Shown here: in pieces, positions 1-7,197 of the stretch
How positions within the stretch are numbered: position 1 is the stretch's first letter
Layout of the letters: every line of letters starts with the position of its first letter
NCBI GenBank assembly: GCA_947460345.1
Contig: CANHGM010000002.1
Span: 1 to 64,000, forward strand
Length of the DNA: 64,000 bases
Source: Bacteroidota bacterium
Lineage (GTDB): Bacteria; Bacteroidota; Bacteroidia; UKL13-3
Reading direction: 5' to 3'
Notes under the pieces: generated by a model
The model's input: the letters and a program-made list of their open reading frames with translations, nothing else
The model's database searches: none
Told to the model about the DNA's origin: nothing
Program-made: the position numbers and the translations under genes

Positions 1-140
1 CTAAAACAAACACTTTCCTCATATTTAAAAAGTTTTCAACATAGGTAAAAGTATGCATAGCTTTTTAAGGTAGTATTTTGTTTTGGAGTTAAAATTTGGA
101 TAATATCAGCCAAAAGCTTGAAAAAGTTTAATTGTATTAC

Positions 141-308
141 GTGCAATTGAATATATATGAAAAGCTTTGGGAAATAGAGGATTTTGAACCTACATTTAAA
201 AGTTTCGATAAATTACAAGTTGAAATTATTTACTTCCTTGGATTTGAAATTTTCCTAAAGGAGGTTGAGAGGAATTTTGAAGGAAAGAAACAAAAAGAAT
301 TAACTTAG
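141..308 (+). CDS. Possible small protein or gene remnant, 55 aa
   Basis: Not recognised. The frame opens at a GTG and encodes a short acidic-aromatic segment followed by a Lys/Glu-rich tail (ends EGKKQKELT). An upstream in-frame TTG at 132 follows a stop codon closely, so the frame cannot extend much further. Its amino-acid mix (Trp, Phe, Glu, Lys) looks coding-like rather than random AT-rich translation, but there is no ATG, no visible promoter and no family I can name. It could be a small accessory gene of the mobile element or the tail of a decayed one. Confidence 0.2.
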   Translation: MQLNIYEKLWEIEDFEPTFKSFDKLQVEIIYFLGFEIFLKEVERNFEGKKQKELT

Positions 309-415
309 TTTGAAATAGCTTAAGTAAATTAATAATAATATTAGACCCAATAGAAACAGTTACTGATTAATAAACTATCAATTTTAATATTAATTCTCAA
401 GGATTTGCCATTACT

Positions 416-448
416 TTCCTGAAATTAGTCCAACACTAATTTCAGGAA
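416..448. repeat. Perfect 14-bp inverted repeat with 5-nt loop
   Basis: Arms TTCCTGAAATTAGT (416-429) and ACTAATTTCAGGAA (435-448) are exact reverse complements around CCAAC. It lies about 85 bp past the stop of the minus-strand recombinase gene, so it could end that transcript, but neither side has the T-run of a standard intrinsic terminator. A protein-binding site of the element is the alternative. Confidence 0.6.
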
Positions 449-533
449 TAGAAATGGTTATTCCAAACGAGTAATTTTTTTAGTCCGTTTTCTCAGAAAT
501 GATTGGGCTATTATACATCGTTTTGGTATCAGA

Positions 534-1787
534 TTATCGATTTGTTATTTGTGAAAGCTCAAATCGTTCTCCAATTTTGCCAGCTAATTCTCGCATATCA
601 TTTCCTATCTTCGAATCAACAATTCGGGCATAGTGCTGAGTTGTTTTAATGTTCTTGTGTCCGAGCATCCTGGCTACAGATTCAATTGGTACTCCGTTTA
701 GCATTGTCACTGTTGTAGCGAAGGTATGTCGAGCCACATGAAAGGTCAATATTTTATCAATTTTAGCAGTCATTTGTATTTCCTTTAAATACGAATTGAG
801 CTTTTGATTACTCATCACTGGTAATACCTTTTGTTCGGCTGAAAGCAGTCTCAAATCGCAATACTTATCAATGATGGCAGTAGGTATTTGCAATAATGGG
901 ATTTGAGCTTTTACTTTGGTTTTTTGTCTTCGCGTTTTAATCCAAAGGACACCTCTGGGGTCACGCTCGAGTTCTGAGCCTTTAAGCTTCAGAATATCGG
1001 AATAGGACAGACCGCTGAAGCATGAAAATATAAATAGGTCTCGCACTACTTCTAGCCTTGGAATTTGTATTTCCATCTCCATAATTCGTCTTAATTCATC
1101 TTCAGTAAGGTAAGGTCGGTCAACTTCTTTAAAACTGAGTTTAAAGTCGTCAAATGGATTTATTTTCAGCCAACCATTTCTTATACCAATAGTAACAATT
1201 CTTTTGAATTTTTGAAGGTATTTAACTGAGGTATTGTAGCCACATTGTTTTTTTGTTTTTAGAAACAAATCAAACTTGGCCACTATTTGCCTGTTAATGA
1301 GTTTTATGGGCATATCTAATGCTTTATACTCCTCTTGCAGAAATTGCCTCATGTATTTGAGAACGGTTATATATTTTTGACAGTTGCTATAAGAAGTATC
1401 CCTACCGATTAAAGCTTTTAGGTCTTTGATATGGTCTTCCCAAATATCACACAAGTTCTTTGATTGAGAAGTTCCTATACCTTGAATAGCATCTCTTAGA
1501 AGTTCAGTTGTAACATTCTGATGTTCGGCTAACAAGTCAGTATACTTGTTATAAACTATACCACGATAAACTTCAATAAATGAATTGATTTCATTGGCTT
1601 CTTTGGTATTTTCGATAGCCATGCCTTTGTTAGCATCCCAAATATTTGGGTTAATATTTCTTTTGGTGTAAATTGCTAATCGCTTAGAATTGATACTAAT
1701 GCGTAAATAGAGAGGGCATTCTCCATTTTTTCTGGTGCGGGCTCCGTTAATATAGAATAACAGAGCAAAGGTTGTCCGAGTAGACAT
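534..1787 (-). CDS. Tyrosine recombinase (Bacteroidetes-type integrase)
   Basis: A 417-residue tyrosine recombinase that would cut and rejoin DNA during integration and excision of a mobile element. An arm-binding N-terminal domain covers about residues 1-100, a SAM-like core-binding domain about 105-210 and the catalytic domain about 220-400. Visible catalytic residues are the HxxR pair (His350, Arg353), His377 in LGHKN and nucleophile Tyr386 in TTQHYARI. The usual first catalytic Arg (TGLRxSD) is Ser261 here (SGLSYSD), a substitution known from CTnDOT-type integrases, so the protein need not be inactive. The gene reads away from the 3' end of the tRNA-Arg at 2053-2124, the standard position for an element integrated at a tRNA. 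The rest of the element would lie left of the window. Function is confident; element type is not known. Confidence 0.93.
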   Translation of the reverse strand: MSTRTTFALLFYINGARTRKNGECPLYLRISINSKRLAIYTKRNINPNIWDANKGMAIENTKEANEINSFIEVYRGIVYNKYTDLLAEHQNVTTELLRDAIQGIGTSQSKNLCDIWEDHIKDLKALIGRDTSYSNCQKYITVLKYMRQFLQEEYKALDMPIKLINRQIVAKFDLFLKTKKQCGYNTSVKYLQKFKRIVTIGIRNGWLKINPFDDFKLSFKEVDRPYLTEDELRRIMEMEIQIPRLEVVRDLFIFSCFSGLSYSDILKLKGSELERDPRGVLWIKTRRQKTKVKAQIPLLQIPTAIIDKYCDLRLLSAEQKVLPVMSNQKLNSYLKEIQMTAKIDKILTFHVARHTFATTVTMLNGVPIESVARMLGHKNIKTTQHYARIVDSKIGNDMRELAGKIGERFELSQITNR

Positions 1788-1835
1788 GATTTTAATTTGT
1801 GTTTATGAATCCCCAATAATATTGGAACAAATTAA

Positions 1836-1928
1836 GTTACCCTTTTGCACATTCTAAAACGTCAATACTAGACAGGACAAGACAAATAAGCATTCTGATC
1901 AACTTTTTGTGCTTTAAAAAAGGGTAAC
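1836..1928. repeat. Inverted 11-bp pair upstream of the recombinase
   Basis: GTTACCCTTTT at 1836-1846 recurs as its exact reverse complement AAAAGGGTAAC at 1918-1928. The pair lies between the recombinase start and the tRNA, where integrases commonly bind arm-type sites and where excisive recombination would join ends. An att or regulatory role is inferred from position only. Confidence 0.5.
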
Positions 1929-1945
1929 CTTTAAGCATCAAAATA

Positions 1946-1974
1946 TGTCGTTTTGTGTCGTTTTATGTCGTTTT
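1946..1974. repeat. Three tandem TGTCGTTTT copies, 10-bp period
   Basis: TGTCGTTTT occurs at 1946-1954, 1956-1964 and 1966-1974, exactly one helical turn apart and so on the same DNA face. The array lies between the recombinase gene and the tRNA. A cooperative binding site, such as recombinase arm sites or a regulator site, is plausible but unproven. Confidence 0.6.
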
Positions 1975-2052
1975 ATTTTGATATTTTCGAGCTAGATAAA
2001 ATAATATTTTATTTGATAATCAGTATTTTAACTGTTTTAATTTTTGTAGTAG

Positions 2053-2124
2053 TGGTCTTGTCGGGAATCGAACCTGAATCTGAAGCTTCGGAGACCTCCG
2101 TACTATCCATTGTACTACAAGACC
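2053..2124 (-). tRNA. tRNA-Arg (anticodon CCG)
   Basis: Read on the minus strand, the sequence folds as a complete cloverleaf. The acceptor arms GGTCTTG and CAAGACC pair perfectly. The D stem is GTAC/GTAC, and the anticodon stem GAGGT/GCTTC carries loop CTCCGAA with T33 and anticodon CCG. The variable loop has 4 nt, and the T arm with loop TTCGATT has one A-C mismatch. The discriminator is A and CCA is not encoded. Anticodon CCG reads CGG (Arg). The 3' end faces the recombinase gene, marking the probable integration site. Confidence 0.95.
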
Positions 2125-2206
2125 GATTTTCGGTAGTGCAAATTTAATTACATTCACATTTAGAATTTAAAATAATATTGTATTTAATTCGTTGCTATTT
2201 TAATCT

Positions 2207-2214
2207 TAATTTTG
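2207..2214 (+). promoter_or_regulatory. -7 promoter box of ftsX
   Basis: TAATTTTG matches the Bacteroidota -7 consensus TAnnTTTG. The start point expected a few bases downstream lies just before the ATG at 2229. That supports the 2229 start over the earlier in-frame ATG at 2178, which is upstream of the box. No clear -33 TTTG at ideal spacing is seen. Confidence 0.6.
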
Positions 2215-2228
2215 CAACCCAATTATAC

Positions 2229-3101
2229 ATGGCTAACTCTAAACGTATACACTTCATTTCTTCAATTATAAGCACAACATTAGTATTGTATGTGTTTGCT
2301 TTGCTAGGCTTAGTAGTATATGTTAGCAACAATTTATCAAAACACTTAAAAGAGAACATACTGCTTCAAGTTGTTTTAGACAAAGAAGCAACTGCTGACC
2401 AACAAATAGAGATTTCAAATTATTTAAAGAGTGCTGAATATGTTAAATCATTTGAGTTTATAGATAGCACTAGGGCTGCAAAAGATTTTATTGCAGAAAC
2501 AGGCCAAGATTTTATTGCAGATTTGGGTTACAACCCTTTGTCTTCATCATTTGATATCTATTTAAAACAAGAATTTTCAGACCAAACAAGTGCTAATCAA
2601 ATCATGAATAGTTTAAGGAAATTTCCAGCTTGTAAAGATTTTAAATATCAAGAAACGCTTATAGACCAAATAAATGACACTTTTAAATCTATCACCCCTG
2701 TGTTATTAGGATTGACCTTGTTGTTTTTTATCATTTCAGTAATATTAATAAACAATACAGTTAGGCTAAATATCTTTTCTCAAAGATTTATCATCAAAAG
2801 CATGCAATATGTGGGTGCTACTAGAAGTTTTATAATTAAACCATTCTTAATAAGAGGTATTTGGAATGGACTTATAGCTGGTGTTATTTCATCTCTCCTT
2901 ATTTTTAATACAACTTATATTTTACTTTATATAATGCCTTATTTAGAAGTGGTTTTACCAGATTTTGATAGGGGAATTAATTTGTCTTTGTTACTTATTA
3001 TGACGGTTGTATTATCTTTGGCCGGTATAATATTAAATGCTACTTGTACTTGGGTAGCCACTCGAAAATATTTAAAAACTAAAATTGACGAACTCTATTA
3101 A
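2229..3101 (+). CDS. ftsX: Cell division protein FtsX
   Basis: A 290-residue FtsX-type permease-like protein. With the ATPase FtsE it forms the inner-membrane complex that couples division to activation of wall hydrolases. It has a cytosolic N-terminus, a first membrane segment at about residues 15-37, an extracytoplasmic domain (about 38-150) and three C-terminal membrane segments. The start at 2229 (MANSKRIHF) is preferred because a -7 box ends at 2214; an upstream ATG would add 17 residues lying before that promoter. FtsE is not adjacent but at 46.5-47.2 kb. The stop is followed after one base by the DUF3098 start, and uppP and truB follow closely, so this is the first gene of a four-gene operon. 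Confidence 0.9.
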   Translation: MANSKRIHFISSIISTTLVLYVFALLGLVVYVSNNLSKHLKENILLQVVLDKEATADQQIEISNYLKSAEYVKSFEFIDSTRAAKDFIAETGQDFIADLGYNPLSSSFDIYLKQEFSDQTSANQIMNSLRKFPACKDFKYQETLIDQINDTFKSITPVLLGLTLLFFIISVILINNTVRLNIFSQRFIIKSMQYVGATRSFIIKPFLIRGIWNGLIAGVISSLLIFNTTYILLYIMPYLEVVLPDFDRGINLSLLLIMTVVLSLAGIILNATCTWVATRKYLKTKIDELY

Positions 3102-3102
3102 T

Positions 3103-3360
3103 ATGGATAACAATACATCTAAAAAAACTACTGCACAAGCAGCCAAACCAGTTTCAAACAACAACAAACGTTTTATGTTTGACAAAGAAAACTATAAATG
3201 GATGTTTATAGGAATTGCCGTTATTGTTTTAGGTTTTGCTTTAATGAGCGGCTCAACTGATATATATGATACTAGAAAGTTAATAGTGTCTCCTATTGTT
3301 GTGTTAATTGGATTTGGTATTGAAATATATGCCATAATGAAAACGCCTAAAGAAGATTAA
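3103..3360 (+). CDS. DUF3098 small membrane protein
   Basis: An 85-residue protein with a polar, Lys/Asn-rich start and two predicted membrane helices (about residues 35-52 and 62-80) joined by a short loop containing MSGSTDIYDTRK. This architecture and the position between ftsX and uppP match the DUF3098 family, which is typical of Bacteroidota and has no established function. The ATG at 3103 gives one base of spacing after ftsX. An earlier in-frame start would overlap ftsX by 17 bases and is less natural. Co-transcription with ftsX and uppP suggests an envelope role, which is inference. Confidence 0.8.
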   Translation: MDNNTSKKTTAQAAKPVSNNNKRFMFDKENYKWMFIGIAVIVLGFALMSGSTDIYDTRKLIVSPIVVLIGFGIEIYAIMKTPKED

Positions 3361-3366
3361 TTTCAC

Positions 3367-4149
3367 ATGGGATTTATGTATTATTTCATACTTGCAGTAA
3401 TAGAAGGCCTAACAGAATACTTGCCAGTTTCTTCTACTGGGCATTTGATTATGGCTAAAAGAATGCTTGAGTTAACTGATCAAGAAGAAGTTGTAAATAT
3501 TTTTATTATTGCCGTGCAATTTGGAGCTATACTAGCTGTGCCTGTTGTGTTTTATAAAAAATTCTTTACCAGTATTGATTTTTATTTAAAACTATTTGTC
3601 GGATTTATTCCGGCAGGCATCATAGGCTTTTTATTAAATGATGTTTTTGACAAACTTTTGTCTTCTGAGTATGTAGTGGCTTTTACTCTTATCTCAGTTG
3701 GATTTGTGTTAACTATGATGGATGATTGGTACCATAAAAATAAGAACTACGTTTCAAGGCCCATTACTTATAAAGAAGCTTTTGTAATTGGAATTTTTCA
3801 ATGTGTTGCTCTTATACCAGGTGTTTCTCGTTCTGCTGCTACTATTTTTGGCGGATTAAGCCAAAAACTTAATTGGAAACAAGCTACTGAGTTCTCTTTC
3901 TTTCTTGCTGTTCCTACACTTACAGCAGCAGCTGGCTATAAAACCTTAAAAGGATGGGACAAAATTCAAAAGACAGATGGTATGTTAGAATATCTTGTAC
4001 TTGGCAATATTGTTTCATTTGTGGTAGCACTTGTAACCATTTCTTTGTTTATTAAAATTGTACCTAAAATTGGTTTTAGATACATAGGTATATACAGAAT
4101 AATCATTGGTCTTCTGTTTTTGTTTACACTACTTAGAAGTGGGTCGTAA
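3367..4149 (+). CDS. uppP: Undecaprenyl-diphosphatase UppP (BacA)
   Basis: A 260-residue integral membrane enzyme that dephosphorylates undecaprenyl pyrophosphate to recycle the lipid carrier of peptidoglycan and other surface polymers. Both family signatures are present: EGLTEYLPVSSTGHL at residues 13-27 (catalytic Glu17 and the SSTGH segment) and PGVSRSAAT from residue 151, with its Arg at 155. Length and about eight hydrophobic segments fit the family. It starts 6 bases after the DUF3098 stop and ends 5 bases before truB, so it is in the ftsX operon. In this family raised dosage confers bacitracin tolerance. Confidence 0.95.
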   Translation: MGFMYYFILAVIEGLTEYLPVSSTGHLIMAKRMLELTDQEEVVNIFIIAVQFGAILAVPVVFYKKFFTSIDFYLKLFVGFIPAGIIGFLLNDVFDKLLSSEYVVAFTLISVGFVLTMMDDWYHKNKNYVSRPITYKEAFVIGIFQCVALIPGVSRSAATIFGGLSQKLNWKQATEFSFFLAVPTLTAAAGYKTLKGWDKIQKTDGMLEYLVLGNIVSFVVALVTISLFIKIVPKIGFRYIGIYRIIIGLLFLFTLLRSGS

Positions 4150-4154
4150 ATAAT

Positions 4155-4871
4155 ATGATTGATGAAAATCAAGGTGCTGTTTTATTAGTAAACAAACCAC
4201 TTTTTTGGACTTCTTTTGAAGTAGTTAATGCTTTTAAGCATCAAGTAAAACCATTTAAAATTGGTCATGCTGGAACACTTGACCCTATGGCATCAGGTCT
4301 TTTAATATTGTGTACAGGCAAACAGACTAAAATTATTGAATCTATTCAATCTTTACCTAAAACATATACAGGCACCATAAAATTTGGAGCTATTACTGCT
4401 GGTTATGATTTAGAAGCTAAAGAAGAAAATATATATAAAGGCTTGCCTATAGAATTTGAGAAAATTATTGATATGTCTAAAGAATTTATAGGTGATATTT
4501 TGCAAAAACCACCTGTTTTTTCAGCCGTAAAAATTGGTGGTAAAAGAGCTTATAAACTTGGTAGAGAAGGTGTTGAAACAATAATTAAAGAAAAATCAGT
4601 TTCAATATATGAATTTAAATTAACTAATTATCATTGGCCATATATAGATTTTGAAGTTCATTGTTCTAAAGGAACATATATAAGGTCGTTGGCTTTTGAT
4701 TTAGGTAGAATATTGGGTTGCGGGGCATATCTAACCAAGTTGAATAGAACACAAATTGGCGATTATAAATTAGATGATGCTAACAATGAATTAATAGGCC
4801 AAACCACTGCTAAGTCTAGAATTTTAAGAGAAAAAGTTGAAGCATTACATCCAACGCTACTCTTTCATTGA
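4155..4871 (+). CDS. truB: tRNA pseudouridine(55) synthase TruB
   Basis: A 238-residue pseudouridine synthase that isomerises U55 in the T loop of tRNAs. The N-terminus VLLVNKPLFWTSFEVVNAF and the motif GHAGTLDPMASGLL with catalytic Asp43 are diagnostic. KTYTGTIKFG and the later CSKGTYIRSLAFDLG are further family motifs. The C-terminal PUA domain of longer TruB proteins is short or absent, as in many Bacteroidota. It is the last gene of the ftsX operon. Its last 15 bases overlap, on the opposite strand, the 3' end of ysxC, so the two transcripts converge with no room for a terminator between them. Confidence 0.95.
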   Translation: MIDENQGAVLLVNKPLFWTSFEVVNAFKHQVKPFKIGHAGTLDPMASGLLILCTGKQTKIIESIQSLPKTYTGTIKFGAITAGYDLEAKEENIYKGLPIEFEKIIDMSKEFIGDILQKPPVFSAVKIGGKRAYKLGREGVETIIKEKSVSIYEFKLTNYHWPYIDFEVHCSKGTYIRSLAFDLGRILGCGAYLTKLNRTQIGDYKLDDANNELIGQTTAKSRILREKVEALHPTLLFH

Positions 4872-5462
4872 TTCTAACACCTTTCCTATATAGTCTAAAA
4901 GCTCTTTTCTGCCTGATTTACTAACTGATGATGTCACAAAATATTCAGGTAATTGTTCCCAATTGATAGAAAGCTCTTTTAAAAACAAATCAACGTTTTT
5001 ATTAACTTCATTGCTGTTTTTTAATTTATCAGTTTTGGTAAACACAATAGCTAGTGGAACATGATTCTCACCTAACCAATTGATAAACTCTAAATCTATT
5101 TTTTGAGGACTAATTCTTGAATCTATTAGCACACAAATCATAGCCAATGAATCTCTGTCTAATATATAATCAGAAATAAAACCTTCAAATCTTTCACGTT
5201 CGGTTTTGCTCACTCTAGCATAGCCATAGCCTGGCAAGTCAACTATATACCACTTCTTATCCATCAAAAAATGGTTAATACTTCTGGTTTTGCCAGGCGT
5301 AGAAGAAGTTTTAGCAAGGTCTTTTCTATTGCAAAGCATATTTATTAAAGATGACTTACCTACATTACTTCTTCCAATAAAAGCAAATTCTGGAACAGTA
5401 GGTTTAGGACAATCTTTTTCGCTTCCAGAGCTTTTGGTATATTCAGGTTCTTTAATTTCCAC
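4857..5462 (-). CDS. ysxC: Ribosome-biogenesis GTPase YsxC/EngB
   Basis: A 201-residue GTPase of the TrmE-Era-EngA-EngB superfamily, needed for late assembly of the large ribosomal subunit. The G motifs are visible in order: G1 GRSNVGKSS (residues 30-38), G2 region STPGKTRSIN, G3 DLPGYGYARV, G4 TKTDKL and a G5-like VTSSVSKSG. The N-terminal 25 residues form a polar extension (EYTKSSGSEKDCPK). A minus-strand TATCTTTG box at 5482-5489 lies about 20 bases upstream of the ATG. The 3' end overlaps truB antisense by 15 bases. Confidence 0.94.
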   Translation of the reverse strand: MEIKEPEYTKSSGSEKDCPKPTVPEFAFIGRSNVGKSSLINMLCNRKDLAKTSSTPGKTRSINHFLMDKKWYIVDLPGYGYARVSKTERERFEGFISDYILDRDSLAMICVLIDSRISPQKIDLEFINWLGENHVPLAIVFTKTDKLKNSNEVNKNVDLFLKELSINWEQLPEYFVTSSVSKSGRKELLDYIGKVLESMKE

Positions 5463-5481
5463 TTCTTTTAAATTTATTTTG

Positions 5482-5489
5482 CAAAGATA
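5482..5489 (-). promoter_or_regulatory. -7 promoter box of ysxC
   Basis: On the minus strand the sequence reads TATCTTTG, a match to TAnnTTTG, about 20 bases upstream of the ysxC ATG. It predicts a leader of roughly 12 bases. Confidence 0.55.
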
Positions 5490-5635
5490 CTCCTTCTATT
5501 TCTTATACACATTCCTATTGCTAATATAGTGATTGTTTAATTTACCCAATTTTTAAGTTTGTTGTTTTATCATACATACCCACCTTTTGTATTCTAATTT
5601 CGTACTTATAAAAACAATTAATTTTAAATTAACAA

Positions 5636-6418
5636 ATGAAAAAAAATGTACTCTTTGCTTTTACAGTTTCAGCTGTTTTATTGCTAAGTTCAAATGTTCT
5701 TAAGTCAAATCCTTCAGGGGCACCAGCAGGAAGAACCAACTCACCTTCTGATGGAGCTACTTGTAATAGCAGTGGTTGCCATGGTGGTGTTTTGTCTACT
5801 TCCACTAATATATTAACTAATAATATACCAGCAGCTGGATATACGGGTGGAAATAGCTACACATTCACTGTTACTATACCAGGTACCAATAGAAAAGGAT
5901 TTGAAGTTTCACCTCAAAAGGCCGATGGAACTGTTTTAGGAACTTTAACAGCTGGGGCTTCTAACAGAGTACTTTCAAGCACTTATGTAACACAAACTTC
6001 TGCTAAAAACTCAAATCCTGGCGTTTGGTCTTTTTCATGGAAAGCTCCAGTTGCTGGAACTGGTGATGTTGATTTTTATGGCTCATTTGTTAACGGACAA
6101 TTTGGTCAAACAATCACTCAAAAACTCACAGTAAAAGAAGCTGCTATGAATGGAATTGCTGCAAATACGGTAATGCCTATAGCTGTTTATCCTAATCCAT
6201 CTAATGATAAAGTATATATAAATTTATCAGAAAACTTAACAGAAAACTTAAATATAAGACTTTACAACCTAAGTGGGGAAGAAGTGTTAAATGTTTATAA
6301 TGGATCTTATCAATCAAATTTATCTTTCTCTAGTAATGAACTTACTAACGGAGTATATATATTAAGAATAATTTCAGGGAATACTATTTTAAGTCAAAAA
6401 ATAGTTGTAAATAAATAA
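5636..6418 (+). CDS. T9SS cargo protein with CX4CH motif (choice-of-anchor V type)
   Basis: A 260-residue secreted protein with a Sec signal peptide at about residues 1-24. A segment with SPSDGATCNSSGCHGG (Cys43, Cys48, His49) precedes a beta-rich, Reeler-like domain to about residue 175. The last 80 or so residues form a T9SS type A sorting domain (PNPSNDKVYIN, NLSGEEV, LTNGVYILRI, KIVVNK). It resembles proteins that NCBI names choice-of-anchor V, where a cytochrome-like CxxCH near the N-terminus is common. Here the spacing is CX4CH, so heme attachment is uncertain. The T9SS CTD predicts export across the outer membrane and surface attachment or release. A hairpin with a T-run follows the stop. 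Confidence 0.85.
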   Translation: MKKNVLFAFTVSAVLLLSSNVLKSNPSGAPAGRTNSPSDGATCNSSGCHGGVLSTSTNILTNNIPAAGYTGGNSYTFTVTIPGTNRKGFEVSPQKADGTVLGTLTAGASNRVLSSTYVTQTSAKNSNPGVWSFSWKAPVAGTGDVDFYGSFVNGQFGQTITQKLTVKEAAMNGIAANTVMPIAVYPNPSNDKVYINLSENLTENLNIRLYNLSGEEVLNVYNGSYQSNLSFSSNELTNGVYILRIISGNTILSQKIVVNK

Positions 6419-6430
6419 TTTAAAAAACAC

Positions 6431-6480
6431 CTAATGGAAGGGTTTGTTTATTATTCAACTGATTCTTCCATTAGTTTTTT
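6431..6480 (+). terminator. Probable intrinsic terminator of the T9SS gene
   Basis: CTAATGGAAG (6431-6440) pairs exactly with CTTCCATTAG (6465-6474) and is followed by a T-run. The loop is long (24 nt). The right arm lies inside the 3' coding end of cmk on the other strand, so terminator and coding sequence share DNA. Confidence 0.6.
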
Positions 6481-7146
6481 TTCCATCACTAAATTGTATA
6501 CAAATTCCATTTGAGCCTCTTTAGTTAGGTGGCTGTTATCTAAAACTATAGCATCTTCTGCTTGCATTAAAGGGCTTTCTTTTCTAGTTGAATCTATATG
6601 GTCTCTTTCGGCTAAATTTTGAACTACTTCATCCATAGTTACATCTTCACCTTTGGCTTGTAATTCTTTAAATCTTCTTTGAGCTCTTATTTCATGGTTG
6701 GCAGTCATAAATAATTTCAAATCTGCATCTGGAAAAACAGCAGTACCTATATCTCTTCCATCCATTACAATAGCTTTTTGTTTTCCCATTTTCTTTTGTT
6801 GAGCAACCATCGCATATCTCACTTCTTTAATTGTACTCACATTGCTCACATGCTGTGAAACATCCATACCTCTGATTTTTTCCTCCACATTCACATCATT
6901 TAAATAGGTGTCACTATTTTTAGTTTCTTTATTGAAATGAAAATCAATATGTATATGTTGAAGAGCTTCTTTTACTTTTTCAATCTCAGTATAATCAATT
7001 TTATGCGTCATTAAATAATAGGTCACAGCTCTATACATGGCTCCAGAGTCCATATATCTATAATGAAGTTTTTTGGCTAAATCTTTAGCTAAAGTGCTTT
7101 TTCCACAACTCGAAAATCCATCTATGGCTATTATTATTTTACGCAT
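6451..7146 (-). CDS. cmk: Cytidylate kinase
   Basis: A 231-residue (d)CMP kinase that uses ATP to make (d)CDP in pyrimidine salvage and RNA turnover. The P-loop DGFSSCGKSTLAKDLA comes right after the start. MDSGAMYRAVTYY is the CMP-binding region, and DGRDIGTAVFPDADLKLFMTA and RRFKEL complete the family pattern. The ATG at 7146 (MRKIIIAIDG) is chosen because the longer frame would need a TTG five codons earlier. The C-terminal end overlaps the terminator hairpin of the convergent T9SS gene. Confidence 0.95.
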   Translation of the reverse strand: MRKIIIAIDGFSSCGKSTLAKDLAKKLHYRYMDSGAMYRAVTYYLMTHKIDYTEIEKVKEALQHIHIDFHFNKETKNSDTYLNDVNVEEKIRGMDVSQHVSNVSTIKEVRYAMVAQQKKMGKQKAIVMDGRDIGTAVFPDADLKLFMTANHEIRAQRRFKELQAKGEDVTMDEVVQNLAERDHIDSTRKESPLMQAEDAIVLDNSHLTKEAQMEFVYNLVMEKKLMEESVE

Positions 7147-7197
7147 GCTAAAGTGATTCAAAATTGCGTTATTTTTTTAAAACTTTAAAATTATTTT

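Larger units (their letters stand above)
1..533. other. Gene-poor left edge of the window
   Basis: No convincing gene was found here apart from a short open frame at 141-308 and a perfect inverted repeat at 416-448, both listed separately. The stretch lies downstream of the recombinase gene, so it is probably the interior of the integrated element whose tRNA-side end is at about 2.05 kb. The base composition is AT-rich with scattered stops in all frames. Confidence 0.5.

Noticed and set aside
1818-1832. 15-bp match AATATTGGAACAAAT also at 39329-39343
   Set aside because: One shared AT-rich 15-mer in 64 kb is within chance expectation; no further similarity around it.
1871-1884. GACAAGAC near the recombinase resembling the tRNA 3' end
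   Set aside because: Only 8 bases match, and it is in inverted rather than direct orientation to the tRNA, so it is not an att repeat.
1953-2147. 64-codon plus-strand frame over the tRNA
   Set aside because: It lies antisense over the tRNA-Arg gene and reads through the repeat-rich promoter area; no family likeness.
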